The translations under genes were made by a program, and so were the position numbers. Below the pieces are notes generated by a model. That model was not told where the DNA came from and searched no databases. It saw nothing but the letters and a program-made list of their open reading frames with translations. Of a DNA stretch of 64,000 bases, positions 34,272 through 45,589 are shown piece by piece; the stretch's first letter is position 1; every line of letters begins with the position of its first letter. The stretch spans positions 687,263-751,262 of the forward strand of contig NZ_QKQS01000023.1 of the NCBI RefSeq assembly GCF_003226555.1, in the 5' to 3' direction. Origin of the DNA: Rhodopseudomonas palustris. Lineage in GTDB: Bacteria; Pseudomonadota; Alphaproteobacteria; Rhizobiales; Xanthobacteraceae.

Positions 34272-34964
34272 TCAGCGGCTCTGCATCTGGAGCGGGCGGA
34301 GCAGCGCCTCGACCTTGGGCAAAATCCGCTCGACGATGACGTCGACACCCGCCGCCGTCGGATGAATGCCGTCGGCCTGGTTGAGGTTCGACACCGCAGC
34401 GACACCATCGAGGAAGAACGGATACACCGGCACGTCATACTGCTTGGCGAGCTCCGGATAGATCGCGTCGAACTGCGCCGCGTAGTCCTTGCCGTAGTTC
34501 GGCGGCGCCAGCATGCCGGCGAGCAGCACCGGCAGATTGCGCGCCTTCAGCCGCTTCAGGATCGCGTCCAACGCCTTGCGCGGAACCTTCGGATCGGTGC
34601 CGCGCAACGCATCGTTGGCTCCGAGCTCGACGATGACCGCGTCGGCATCGGGCGGCACCGACCAGTCGAGCCGCTCCAGGCCGCCGCTGGCGGTATCGCC
34701 GGACACGCCGGCATTCACCATCTCGGTGTCTATGCCCTTGGCTTTGAGCGCCTTTTGCAGCTTGGCCGGAAACGCATCGGCGGCCGGCAGGCCGTAGCCG
34801 GCGGTCAGCGAGTCGCCGAGCACCACGACTTTCAACGGCTTGGCGACCACCTCGGCCCGCGCACTTTGTCCGGGCGATGCCGCCAGTCCAAGTCCCAGGA
34901 CCAGCGCGATCGTGCGCGCCCACCCCTCGACCGCCAAGATTGAATAGCCATATGAGGCAGCCAT
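34272..34964 (-). CDS. tesA: TesA-like SGNH arylesterase / lysophospholipase
   Basis: The SGNH hydrolase of about 230 residues has the nucleophile block VVVLGDSLTAGYGL, the third block VIVELGANDALRG and the catalytic Asp/His in ADGIHPTAAGVDV. A hydrophobic export segment with ASPGQSARA lies before the domain, so it should be periplasmic. The start is uncertain: ATG 34964 overlaps the ATG of the divergent ABC gene inside one CCATGG, and a TTG nine codons later is possible. It hydrolyses thioesters or lysophospholipids in characterised relatives. Pairing with the YbbA/YbbP-type genes is common. Confidence 0.9.
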   Translation of the reverse strand: MAASYGYSILAVEGWARTIALVLGLGLAASPGQSARAEVVAKPLKVVVLGDSLTAGYGLPAADAFPAKLQKALKAKGIDTEMVNAGVSGDTASGGLERLDWSVPPDADAVIVELGANDALRGTDPKVPRKALDAILKRLKARNLPVLLAGMLAPPNYGKDYAAQFDAIYPELAKQYDVPVYPFFLDGVAAVSNLNQADGIHPTAAGVDVIVERILPKVEALLRPLQMQSR

Positions 34965-35703
34965 GGACAGTCTCATTGAACCCTCGTCATTGGCCGGTGC
35001 GCCGGACAGTATCGCGATCTCCAACGTCAACCTGTCGCTGGGCAGCGGCGCCGCGCGGGTGCACATCCTCAAGGACATCAGCCTGCGCGTCGGCTCCGGC
35101 GAGGCGATCGGACTGATCGGCCCGTCCGGCTCCGGCAAGTCCACCCTGCTGATGGTGATGGCCGGGCTGGAGCGGCCCGACAGCGGTCAGGTGGTGGTGG
35201 GTGGCACCTCGTTCAATGGTTTGGACGAAGACGCGTTGGCCCGCTTCCGCGGCCGCCAGATCGGAATCGTGTTTCAGTCCTTCCACCTGATCCCGACCAT
35301 GACAGCGCTGGAAAACGTGGCAGTGCCGCTGGAGCTGGCCGGTCAGGCCAATGCGGCGGACCGCGCGGCCCAGGAGCTGGCGTCGGTGGGGCTCGGTGAA
35401 CGGCTGCACCATTACCCGTCGCAGCTCTCCGGCGGCGAGCAGCAGCGCGTCGCGCTCGCTCGAGCGCTGGCTCCCGACCCGGCGATCCTGGTCGCGGACG
35501 AGCCGACCGGCAATCTCGACGAGACCACCGGCCGGCAGATCGTCGACCTGCTGTTCACCAAGCATGCCGAACGGGGCATGACGCTGGTATTGGTGACCCA
35601 CGACTCGTCGCTGGCGCAACGCTGCGACCGGGTGGTGCGGCTGCGCTCCGGGCGGATCGACGCGACGCAGCCGGGCTCCGCCGCGCGCGCAAGGTCGGCC
35701 TGA
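34963..35703 (+). CDS. ABC transporter ATP-binding protein, YbbA type
   Basis: The 246-residue ATPase has Walker A GPSGSGKSTLLMVMAGLE (about 52-69), the signature LSGGEQQRVALARAL (about 154) and Walker B AILVADEPTGNLDETTGRQI. It resembles LolD/MacB-type ATPases that drive FtsX-like permeases. GAGG at 34954-34957 sets ATG 34963. It lies 3 nt before its permease and is divergent from the esterase, its usual partner in many proteobacteria. Confidence 0.95.
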   Translation: MDSLIEPSSLAGAPDSIAISNVNLSLGSGAARVHILKDISLRVGSGEAIGLIGPSGSGKSTLLMVMAGLERPDSGQVVVGGTSFNGLDEDALARFRGRQIGIVFQSFHLIPTMTALENVAVPLELAGQANAADRAAQELASVGLGERLHHYPSQLSGGEQQRVALARALAPDPAILVADEPTGNLDETTGRQIVDLLFTKHAERGMTLVLVTHDSSLAQRCDRVVRLRSGRIDATQPGSAARARSA

Positions 35704-35706
35704 TCG

Positions 35707-38277
35707 ATGAGCGTCGTTGCCGAGACGCCGCCACGTGCCCGCTCGTGGTCGCTGCCGCTGCGCTACGCGCTGCGCGAGATGCGCGGCGGGCTGAGCGGAT
35801 TTTACGTATTCATCGCTTGTATCGCGCTCGGCGTGATGGCGATCGCCGGCGTCGGCTCGGTCGCGGCCAGTCTCGGTGACGGCCTCGCCCGCGAGGGCCG
35901 CACCCTGCTCGGCGGCGATGCGGCGTTCTCGCTGATCCAGCGCGAGGCGACGCCCAGCGAAGTGGCTTTCCTGCGCAGCCGGGGCGAGGTCTCGGTCGCC
36001 GCCACGATGCGCGGAATGGCGCGGACCGAAGACGGCCGCTCCGCCCTGGTCGAGCTGAAGGCGGTCGACGGTGCCTATCCGCTGCTCGGCGAGCTGAAAC
36101 TCGAGCCCCCGATGCCGGTCGCCGACCTGCTTGCCCGGCGTGACGACGCTTATGGCGCCGCCGCCGACCCCGCCCTGCTGGCGCGGCTCGATCTGAAGGT
36201 CGGCGACAAGGTCATGATCGGCAGCGACACCTTCCAGATCCGCAGCGTTGTCGCCGCCGAGCCCGACAAGCTGTCCGGCAATATCGGCTTCGGTCCGCGG
36301 TTTCTGATTAGCGACGAGGGCCTGCGCGCAACGCAGTTGTTGCAGCCGGGCAGTCTGGTGCGCTGGATCTATCGCGTCCGTCTGCCGGACAACGGCGCTG
36401 ACGACCGCGCGGCACAGCGGCTGGTCGATGACACCCGGGCGGCGCTGCCGCATGCCGGCTGGGAGATCCGCACCCGTGGCAACGCCTCGCCGCAGCTCGA
36501 ACGCACCATCACTCGCTTCACCCAGTTCCTGACCCTGGTCGGCCTCGCCGCGCTGGTGGTGGGGGGCGTCGGCGTCGCCAACGCGGTGAAGAGCCATATC
36601 GATCGCCGCCGCGACGTCATCGCCACGTTCAAGGCGGTCGGCGGCACCGGCGGCAGCGTGTTCGCGATCTATCTGACCCAGGTGATTGTGCTCGCCGTGA
36701 TCGGTGCGGCGATCGGACTGGCGCTCGGGGCCGCAATCCCGTTCGCGATCGTCGGCCTGTTCGGCCAATTGCTGCCGCTGCCGGTGATCGCCGCAGTGCA
36801 TCCGGGCGAGCTGGCGCTGTCGTTGCTGTACGGCCTGCTGACCGCGCTGGCGTTCGGCCTATGGCCGCTGGCGCAGGTTCGTGATGTGCCGGTGGCGATG
36901 CTGTTCCGGGAGGCTGCGACCGCGATCGGTCACCGCCCGGGGGTGAAGGATCTGGCCTGGATCGGTCTCGTCGTCGCGGTGCTGCTGACGCTCGTGATCG
37001 GCCTGTCTTACGACAAGCGGATAGCGCTTGCGGTCGTCGGCGCCACGCTCGCGGTGTTCGTGCTGCTGCGCGGCGTTGCCGCCGCCCTGATGGCGATCGC
37101 GCGGCGGCTGCCGCGGTCGCGCATCACCATGCTGCGACTTGCGGTCGCCAACATCCATCGTCCCGGCGCGCTGACGCCCTCGGTCGTGCTGTCGCTGGGC
37201 CTCGGCCTCGCGGTGCTGGTCACGGTCTCGCAGGTCGACGGCAATCTGCAGCGACAGTTCACGGCGGCGCTGCCCGAGAAGGCGCCGACCTTCTTCTTCA
37301 TCGACATTCCCTCCAGCGAGACTGAGCAATTCGGCACCTTCCTGCACCAGATCGCGCCGAACGCGACGCTCGAGGATGTGCCGATGCTGCGCGGGCGGAT
37401 CGTCGCGGCCCGCGGTGTCCGTGCCGAGGATCTCAAGCCGGCGCCGGACGCCGAATGGGTGCTGCAGAGCGACCGCGGCCTGACCTACGCCGCCGAGGTC
37501 CCCGCCGGCTCGAAGGTTGTCGAAGGGCGGTGGTGGCCGAAGAACTACAGCGGTCCGCCGCTAGTGTCGTTCGACAAGAAACTGGCCCAGGGGCTCGGCC
37601 TGACGATCGGCGACAAGGTCACGGTGAACGTGCTGGGCCGCGAGATCACCGCGACGATCTCCAACCTGCGCAGCATCGACTGGCAAAGCCTCGGCATCAA
37701 TTTCGTCGTGGTGTTTTCGCCCGACACCTTCCGCGGCGCGCCGCACACCCATATCGCCACGCTGACCGAGAGCGGCAGCACGCCGCAGAGCGACGCCGCC
37801 GTGATCAAGCAGGTGGCCGACCGGTTTCCGATGGTGACGTCGGTCCGGGTGCGCGAGGCGCTGGAGACGGTCGGCGGCGTGGTGGCGAACCTGGTGCTCG
37901 CGGTGCGCGGCGCCAGTGCCGTCACGCTGATCTCGGCCATCCTGGTGCTCGGCGGCGCGCTCGCCGCCGGCCATCGCCACCGGGTCTATGACGCTGTGAT
38001 CCTGAAGACGCTCGGCGCCACCCGGGCGCGGCTGATCGGGGCCTTCGCGCTCGAATACGCGATGATCGGCCTCGCCACAGCGGCTTTTGCAGTGATCGCC
38101 GGCTCTGTCGCCGCGTGGCTGATTGTCACACGGTTGATGACGCTCAGCTTCGTCTGGCAGGCCGGATCGGCGGCAGGCGTGGTGGTGGCCGCGCTGGCGG
38201 TCACCGTCGGCCTTGGACTGATCGGCACATGGCTGGCCCTCAACCAGAAGCCCGCTTCCGTTCTGCGCAATTTATAG
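35707..38277 (+). CDS. ABC transporter permease, YbbP (FtsX/MacB-like)
   Basis: The 856-residue membrane protein has an N-terminal segment (about 30-55), a large periplasmic region (about 60-265), a first FtsX-like block of four segments (about 270-410), another block (about 420-510), a second periplasmic region (about 515-730) and a C-terminal FtsX block (about 740-850). This is the layout of YbbP. Such systems move or act on lipophilic molecules across the envelope rather than import solutes; the substrate is not known. Confidence 0.93.
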   Translation: MSVVAETPPRARSWSLPLRYALREMRGGLSGFYVFIACIALGVMAIAGVGSVAASLGDGLAREGRTLLGGDAAFSLIQREATPSEVAFLRSRGEVSVAATMRGMARTEDGRSALVELKAVDGAYPLLGELKLEPPMPVADLLARRDDAYGAAADPALLARLDLKVGDKVMIGSDTFQIRSVVAAEPDKLSGNIGFGPRFLISDEGLRATQLLQPGSLVRWIYRVRLPDNGADDRAAQRLVDDTRAALPHAGWEIRTRGNASPQLERTITRFTQFLTLVGLAALVVGGVGVANAVKSHIDRRRDVIATFKAVGGTGGSVFAIYLTQVIVLAVIGAAIGLALGAAIPFAIVGLFGQLLPLPVIAAVHPGELALSLLYGLLTALAFGLWPLAQVRDVPVAMLFREAATAIGHRPGVKDLAWIGLVVAVLLTLVIGLSYDKRIALAVVGATLAVFVLLRGVAAALMAIARRLPRSRITMLRLAVANIHRPGALTPSVVLSLGLGLAVLVTVSQVDGNLQRQFTAALPEKAPTFFFIDIPSSETEQFGTFLHQIAPNATLEDVPMLRGRIVAARGVRAEDLKPAPDAEWVLQSDRGLTYAAEVPAGSKVVEGRWWPKNYSGPPLVSFDKKLAQGLGLTIGDKVTVNVLGREITATISNLRSIDWQSLGINFVVVFSPDTFRGAPHTHIATLTESGSTPQSDAAVIKQVADRFPMVTSVRVREALETVGGVVANLVLAVRGASAVTLISAILVLGGALAAGHRHRVYDAVILKTLGATRARLIGAFALEYAMIGLATAAFAVIAGSVAAWLIVTRLMTLSFVWQAGSAAGVVVAALAVTVGLGLIGTWLALNQKPASVLRNL

Positions 38278-38605
38278 TTATGCAGCCCCGCGGCATCGGG
38301 CTGCGCGGCGTGTTGGCACTCCCCTTCGACGGCCCCTGAAACAGGCCGGAAACCATGGGTTTCGACCAAGGTCGGACGCTGGTTTCTTTACCCTTCCGGA
38401 GCGGAGCGACATTCAGCCGCGCATAATATCTTGCCTGGACCGTGTTAGTTTCCCACATATCAGAATGGGTCGGACGGCTCGATGAACAGGCGTTCATAAT
38501 GGGTTCAACCTCGAACTCCATACGCCTCGTCACTCCGTCCGGGATAGATTAGTACTGGCTTTCGCCACCCTTCGCGACCGGCCAGACAAACTCGGGATCT
38601 CGACC
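38278..38605. other. Intergenic region upstream of the Bax-inhibitor-1 gene
   Basis: A 7-bp hairpin (GCAGCCC 38282-38288 with GGGCTGC 38298-38304) follows the permease stop and may mark its 3' end, although no T-run follows. The remaining DNA is somewhat AT-richer, with TAATAT near 38429 and GATAGATTAG near 38545 as possible -10 regions. A minus-strand frame over 38240-38533 looks like chance. No other gene is seen. Confidence 0.4.
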
Positions 38606-39397
38606 ATGTCGGACTTGGACCGCAACTACACTTCTCCCTTCGGCCGGGCCGCCGGACGCGTCGATACCGCGACCGTCGACGCCGGGCTGCGCGCCTACAT
38701 GCTGCGCATCTACAACTACATGACGATCGGCCTGGCCATCACCGGTCTGGCCGCTCTCGGCGTCTATATGGGCGCCGTGACCACGGACGCTGGCGCCGCC
38801 GCCGCACGGGTCGGCAACACCATGCTGACCTCGTTCGGCGTGGCGATGTTCGTCAGCCCGCTGAAGTGGGTGTTCATCCTCGCCCCGCTGGCGATGGTGT
38901 TCGTCATTTCCTTCGGCATCAACCGCCTGAAGCCGCAGACCGCACAGCTGCTGTTCTGGGCGTTCTCGGCGCTGATGGGCATCTCGCTGTCGTCGATCTT
39001 CCTGGTGTACACCCACACCTCGATCGTCCGGGTGTTCTTCATCACCGCGGCGGCGTTCGGTGCGCTGAGCCTTTATGGCTACACCACCAAGCGTGACATG
39101 ACCGGGATGGGCTCGTTCCTGATCATGGGCCTGTTCGGCGTCGTGATCGCCAGCCTGGTGAACCTGTTCGTCGCCTCGTCGATGCTGCAGTTCATCGTCT
39201 CGGTGGTGGGCGTGCTGGTGTTCGCCGGCCTGACCGCCTGGGACACTCAGCGGCTGAAGAACGACTACATCTACGGCTACGGCTCGATGGGCGGCGACGT
39301 CGCCGAGCGGGCCGCCATCACCGGCGCGCTGTCGCTGTACCTGAACTTCATCAACCTGTTCACGCTGCTGCTGCAGCTGCTGGGACAGAAGAAATAA
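38606..39397 (+). CDS. Bax inhibitor-1 / YccA family membrane protein
   Basis: The 263-residue protein has seven hydrophobic segments from about residue 35, preceded by a soluble N-terminus with YTSPFGRAAGRVDTATVDAG. Family marks are SSIFLVYTHTSIVRVFFITA and the late TAWDTQRLKNDYIYGYGSMG followed by LSLYLNFINLFTLLLQLLG, which carries the Asp pair region tied to pH-gated calcium leak in BsYetJ. The exact role in this organism is unknown. It is followed at once by a strong terminator. Confidence 0.93.
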   Translation: MSDLDRNYTSPFGRAAGRVDTATVDAGLRAYMLRIYNYMTIGLAITGLAALGVYMGAVTTDAGAAAARVGNTMLTSFGVAMFVSPLKWVFILAPLAMVFVISFGINRLKPQTAQLLFWAFSALMGISLSSIFLVYTHTSIVRVFFITAAAFGALSLYGYTTKRDMTGMGSFLIMGLFGVVIASLVNLFVASSMLQFIVSVVGVLVFAGLTAWDTQRLKNDYIYGYGSMGGDVAERAAITGALSLYLNFINLFTLLLQLLGQKK

Positions 39398-39422
39398 GCC
39401 CCTTCACCTCGGTGAAACCAAA

Positions 39423-39452
39423 AGCCCCGGCCTCGCGCCGGGGCTTTTTTGT
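39423..39452 (+). terminator. Strong Rho-independent terminator
   Basis: AAAGCCCCGGC and GCCGGGGCTTT pair around a short loop and are followed by TTTTTG. It ends the Bax-inhibitor-1 transcript. Confidence 0.9.
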
Positions 39453-39511
39453 TGGGCGAACGAACGTCCGAACCAAAGAACTTGCGCAAGGCGCCTCACC
39501 GCAAACGCCCG

Positions 39512-39605
39512 CCATGGCCAGGCTCGACCCGGCGATCCATCCTTTGAGAGGAACGGTTTATGCCTCGCGAACAGGATGGATACGCGGGGCGAGCCCGCGT
39601 ATGAC
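39512..39605 (+). repeat. Dispersed double-hairpin repeat, family A, copy 3
   Basis: CCATGGCCAGGCTCGACCCG begins the element, GATCCATCC and GGATGGAT face one another in the middle, and ACGCGGggcgagCCCGCGT ATGAC closes it. It shares the layout of the two copies within the atp operon. It lies just upstream of the GNAT gene. Confidence 0.7.
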
Positions 39606-39642
39606 GCTGAGACTGGCGATCCGCTCCGAACCCGAATTTCGC

Positions 39643-40194
39643 ATGTCCGACCTCCTCGTCCGCCCCGCCACGCCTGCCGATCTGCCCGCCATCACCGCGA
39701 TCTATGAGCAGGCGGTGCGCTTCGGCACCGCCACCTTCGAGCTGACACCGCCCGACCTCGCCGAGATGACGCGGCGGTTCGACTCCCTGATCGGAGGCGG
39801 CTTTCCGTATCTGGTCGCGGAAGCGGGCGGGACGATTGCCGGCTACGCCTATGCCGGACCGTACCGGCCGCGGCCGGCCTATCGGTTCACGGTCGAAAAC
39901 TCGATCTATCTCGATCCAGCTGCACACCGCCGCGGCATCGGCAGCGCCTTGCTGCGCGATCTGATCGCCGAATGTACGGAACGCGGCTTCCGCCAGATGA
40001 TCGCGGTGATCGGCGATTCCGCCAACGCCGCCTCGATCGCCCTGCACCGCAAGGCCGGGTTCGTCCCGATCGGCACCCACACCGACGTCGGCTTCAAATT
40101 CGGCCGCTGGCTGGACTCGGTGCTGATGCAGCGGATGCTGGGCGACGGCGGCAGGACGGTGCCGAAGGCAGAGGCAGGGCCGATTAACATGTGA
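39643..40194 (+). CDS. GNAT family N-acetyltransferase, phosphinothricin-type
   Basis: The 183-residue protein has the GNAT acetyl-CoA loop DPAAHRRGIGSALLRDLIAE (about 87-106), the opening VRPATPADLPAITAIYEQAV and the phosphinothricin acetyltransferase-like middle YAYAGPYRPRPAYRFTVENS. The end GFKFGRWLDSVLMQRML is also typical of that group. In bacteria these enzymes acetylate methionine sulfone, sulfoximine or phosphinothricin. The start MSDLLVRPA (39643) is chosen because the upstream frame runs through the repeat. Confidence 0.88.
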   Translation: MSDLLVRPATPADLPAITAIYEQAVRFGTATFELTPPDLAEMTRRFDSLIGGGFPYLVAEAGGTIAGYAYAGPYRPRPAYRFTVENSIYLDPAAHRRGIGSALLRDLIAECTERGFRQMIAVIGDSANAASIALHRKAGFVPIGTHTDVGFKFGRWLDSVLMQRMLGDGGRTVPKAEAGPINM

Positions 40195-40198
40195 TGCC

Positions 40199-40299
40199 GT
40201 CACCCTCCGCGAAGGCGAAGGGCCCAGTATTCCAGAGAGTCGATGCTGATCACTGGCGCTGGGATACTCGGTCGCCCGGACAAGCCGGGTGATGACACG
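40199..40299 (+). repeat. Dispersed palindromic repeat, family E
   Basis: The element has a small arm pair (CCCAGTATTCCAGAG facing CTGGGATACTCGG) and a terminal hairpin CGCCCGGacaaGCCGGGTGATGACAC. I know similar elements from related genomes. This is the only copy found in the window. Confidence 0.6.
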
Positions 40300-40349
40300 G
40301 GGGACCATCGAGACGCTTCGCCCCCGACCCAGCTCCGCCGCGGTTCGGG

Positions 40350-40718
40350 TCACACCAGCGCCAGCTTGCGGTCGATCACCAGCAGCACGCGGTCGAGTTC
40401 GTGGCCGCGGCGCAGGATCTGACCGGAGGCGCCGATCACGCAATACGCCCCCTGTTTGCGGGTGAGCCGCGGATCCTTGACGATGCGATAGATCGGGACT
40501 TCCGAAGCCCGCCGGAAGATCGAAAACACGGCGTGGTCTTTCAAAAAGTCGATGGCGTAATCGCGCCACTCACCAGCCGCGACCATCCGGCCATAGAGAT
40601 TGAGGATGCGATTGAGCTCCAGGCGGTTGAAGGTAACCCGTCCCTGCAGCGGCGCGCCGCCTGAGCGCTCCGCTGCGCGGCTCTCGCTGGGATCAGCCTC
40701 CCCGGAAATCAGATCCAT
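40350..40718 (-). CDS. DUF2794 family protein
   Basis: The 122-residue protein has the DUF2794 core GRVTFNRLELNRILNLYGRM (about 26-45), GEWRDYAIDFLKDHAVFSIF and RLTRKQGAYCVIGASGQILR. The family is confined largely to alphaproteobacteria and its function is unknown. No export signal or membrane segment is visible. It starts with ATG 40718; a family E repeat and the convergent GNAT gene lie at its 3' side. Confidence 0.88.
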   Translation of the reverse strand: MDLISGEADPSESRAAERSGGAPLQGRVTFNRLELNRILNLYGRMVAAGEWRDYAIDFLKDHAVFSIFRRASEVPIYRIVKDPRLTRKQGAYCVIGASGQILRRGHELDRVLLVIDRKLALV

Positions 40719-41130
40719 CGGCGCCTCCTGTCACGTCGCTGACATGATTGCGCCGCTGGCGCCGGGCCGCAAGAGGATCGAAAGCAGCAGGGCGTCAAAG
40801 CTGATCGGCGACCGCGCAATCTCACGGCTTCGTTAGGCGAATTCTTATTGCCGCCCGATTTTCGCCAACCGGGCGCCAAGCCGGCTTGCGATAAAACAAT
40901 CACTGCGTTGGCCCGGTCACTTCGGCTTCGGATTCCTCAGCCCCCAGCCCCCTGAAGCAGTTGGGACCGGGCCTGTACGCAGAACCTCAATCCCCCTCCT
41001 GGGCCGACGCAAGTTGGTCCTTTTTTGTTTTTGGGCGCCAATCTACCGGCGCAGCTCCGCATCACGGAGCGCTCAGCCGAGCCGAATCGCCCGAGCTCGT
41101 TGCTCCCGCCGAAATCCAGACGATTGCCGT
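40719..41130. other. Intergenic region holding a candidate small RNA gene
   Basis: This 412-bp gap lies between the DUF2794 start and the DUF1223 stop, both on the minus strand. It must hold the DUF2794 promoter. On the plus strand it contains a structured stretch with a clear terminator (40901-41026, listed separately). The last 100 bp show nothing I can name. Confidence 0.6.
40901..41026 (+). ncRNA. Candidate structured small RNA with Rho-independent terminator
   Basis: Three helices are visible on the plus strand. GGCCCGGTC (40910-40918) pairs perfectly with GACCGGGCC (40965-40973). GGGCCGAC-GCAA-GTTGGTCC (41001-41020) is an 8-bp stem with two G-T pairs and a GNRA tetraloop, followed by six T. 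GCGTTGGCCC (40905-40914) can also pair with GGGCCGACGC (41001-41010), joining the 5' and 3' ends and excluding both other helices. GATAAA at 40890-40895 could be a -10 box. No plus-strand gene follows, so this is more likely a stand-alone RNA than a leader. The long end-to-end pairing recalls 6S RNA, but the length (about 126 nt) is short for that; the CCCTCCT before the terminator recalls anti-Shine-Dalgarno sRNAs. Confidence 0.5.
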
Positions 41131-41886
41131 TCAGTTTAACGAGGTGAAGGCCGCCCCGAGCATCGCGCCGGGTTTGTCACGGCTGCCATTCTGGACGTAC
41201 ACCGCCGCCGCATCGACGCCGTCGCCGACGACGTTCTCCAGCGGCACGGTCCATTGCTCGGCAGCGCCGTTCCAATCCCCGACCTTCAGCAGATTGCGCA
41301 CGACGTTATGATAGGTGACGTGGCGCCCGCGATTCTCGCCGCGGCCGATCTCGATCGGGATCGCTTTCGACACCCCGCAGATCCAGACTTCACCATGCCT
41401 CGCGGGATCGCCGTCAGGGGCCGCAGCGACCACGACCTTGATCTCCTTGCCCTCGACCGACAGCGACACCGGAACGTTCATCACCCCGGCAGATCGATCG
41501 GTGGTCTTGATCGCGCTGTCGATGCCCGCCCGGTTGCTGCCGACCAGATGCGCCGAGCCGTTGACGACGACCTGCGGGGTGAACACGTCGCGGTCGCCCC
41601 GCACTTGCGAATAGGCCTTCTGGCGGGCGGTGAAGCGGGCGTCGGCGAGCGTGTCTTTCCAGCCGAGGTAGTCCCAATAGTCGATCGGTAGGCTGAGGGC
41701 GATCACCGACGGATCGTGGGCGAGCTCACCGATGATCTTGTCCGCCGGCGGACAGGACGAGCAACCTTGCGAGGTGAAGAGCTCGACGACGGCACGGGGC
41801 TCGGCGGCAGCAAGATCCACCGTCGCGATCGTCACGCACAGGCCGAGTGCGCCGGACCACCGCGAAAATCCACCAACACCGTTCAT
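41131..41886 (-). CDS. DUF1223 domain protein, thioredoxin-like, exported
   Basis: The protein of about 251 residues has an N-terminal export signal (about 1-28, ending AAAEP) and a DUF1223 domain opening AVVELFTSQGCSSCPPADKI, a thioredoxin-like CxxC site. Later family stretches are LPIDYWDYLGWKDTLADARF and QVVVNGSAHLVGSN. A periplasmic redox role is suggested by the CxxC; direct evidence in the family is thin. ATG 41886 (MNGVGGFSRW) is preferred to 41946, which lies before the signal. It follows acnA, but a terminator intervenes. Confidence 0.88.
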   Translation of the reverse strand: MNGVGGFSRWSGALGLCVTIATVDLAAAEPRAVVELFTSQGCSSCPPADKIIGELAHDPSVIALSLPIDYWDYLGWKDTLADARFTARQKAYSQVRGDRDVFTPQVVVNGSAHLVGSNRAGIDSAIKTTDRSAGVMNVPVSLSVEGKEIKVVVAAAPDGDPARHGEVWICGVSKAIPIEIGRGENRGRHVTYHNVVRNLLKVGDWNGAAEQWTVPLENVVGDGVDAAAVYVQNGSRDKPGAMLGAAFTSLN

Positions 41887-41965
41887 CGTCGTTTGCCGAA
41901 CCGCCTTGGCGAGAGAGCTTCGGGACGGCGGAGCGCCGCCCTCCAACGAGGAGCCTTAAAACGAA

Positions 41966-41992
41966 AAGGCGGCCCTTTGCATAGGCCGCCTT
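41966..41992 (-). terminator. Terminator downstream of acnA
   Basis: On the minus strand AAGGCGGCC and GGCCGCCTT pair around a 9-base loop and are followed by TTCGTTTT. It ends the acnA message before DUF1223. Confidence 0.85.
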
Positions 41993-42053
41993 CCGTTCAC
42001 CTGCCACTCACTTCGCAGTGAGGCGATCTTCTACTCTTGGCTGAGCTCGCGGC

Positions 42054-44771
<2,718 letters not shown>

Positions 44772-44986
44772 GTAAGGCGGGTCCCAGATTATCGTTTTCG
44801 ATGGGGCGAGCTTGTATGCTGGCTCCGGAGGGGCAGGCCGTCCGGCTTGCGGGCGCCGATCGTGTGCTGCATCAAGTTCCGGCTTATAGAACCTTTCCAA
44901 TTGCGCCGCCAGTTCGACAATGACAGGCGAGCGCATCGATTTGTGAGTAGACCGTTCCGATCCCGGAGCGGAACAGGTTGGGATGC

Positions 44987-45589
44987 ATGCGACTGTCCGG
45001 GCGCGACTTACGATGTGTACGAGGAGGCCGCGAGGTATTCGCCGAACTCGCCTTCGATGCAAGCGGCGGCGAGGCGCTGGCACTGGTCGGACACAATGGC
45101 GCCGGCAAGACGTCGCTGCTGCGGCTGATCGCCGGACTGCTGACACCGGAGGCCGGAACCATCACACTCGACGGCGGGGAACCGGATACGCCGGTGGCCG
45201 AACAGGCGCACTATCTCGGCCATCGCGACGCGCTCAAGCCGTCGCTCAGCGTCGCCGAAAATCTCGGCTTCTGGCGCGACTTTCTCGGCGGCGAGCGCGC
45301 CGACCTGGACACCAGCATCAAGGCGGTCGGGCTCGGTCACGCCGCCGAATTGCCGGCCGCGTATCTGTCCGCCGGGCAGCGCCGTCGGCTATCGATCGCC
45401 CGGCTGCTGGTGGTCCGGCGGCCGATCTGGCTGCTCGATGAGCCGACCTCCGCGCTCGACGTCAAAGGCCAGGACTTGTTCGTCGGCCTGATGCAGAACC
45501 ACCTCGCCGCCGGCGGCATCATCGTCGCCGCCACCCATACCCCCCTCGGCATTCCGGTGCGCGAGCAGCGGATCGGAGCCGCAACATGA
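44987..45589 (+). CDS. ccmA: Haem exporter ATP-binding protein CcmA
   Basis: The 200-residue ABC ATPase has Walker [21 protein letters not shown], the signature [15 protein letters not shown] and Walker [16 protein letters not shown]. With CcmB and CcmC it drives release of holo-CcmE during cytochrome c maturation. ATG 44987 ([14 protein letters not shown]) is chosen; TTG 44978 adds three residues. The stop overlaps ccmB (ATGA). The order ccmABCDG corresponds to cycVWZXY in rhizobia. Confidence 0.94.
   Translation: MRLSGRDLRCVRGGREVFAELAFDASGGEALALVGHNGAGKTSLLRLIAGLLTPEAGTITLDGGEPDTPVAEQAHYLGHRDALKPSLSVAENLGFWRDFLGGERADLDTSIKAVGLGHAAELPAAYLSAGQRRRLSIARLLVVRRPIWLLDEPTSALDVKGQDLFVGLMQNHLAAGGIIVAATHTPLGIPVREQRIGAAT

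Noticed and set aside
38240-38533. A 97-codon minus-strand frame over the end of the YbbP-type gene
   Set aside because: It overlaps the conserved 3' end of that gene and has no recognisable features.
40199-40299. The family E repeat as a terminator of the GNAT gene
   Set aside because: The final hairpin has no T-run, and the whole unit resembles a dispersed repeat rather than a simple terminator.
44772-45147. The 125-codon upstream extension of acnA
   Set aside because: It is antisense to ccmA and unlike the N-terminus of any aconitase; MTSLDSFKC is the normal start.
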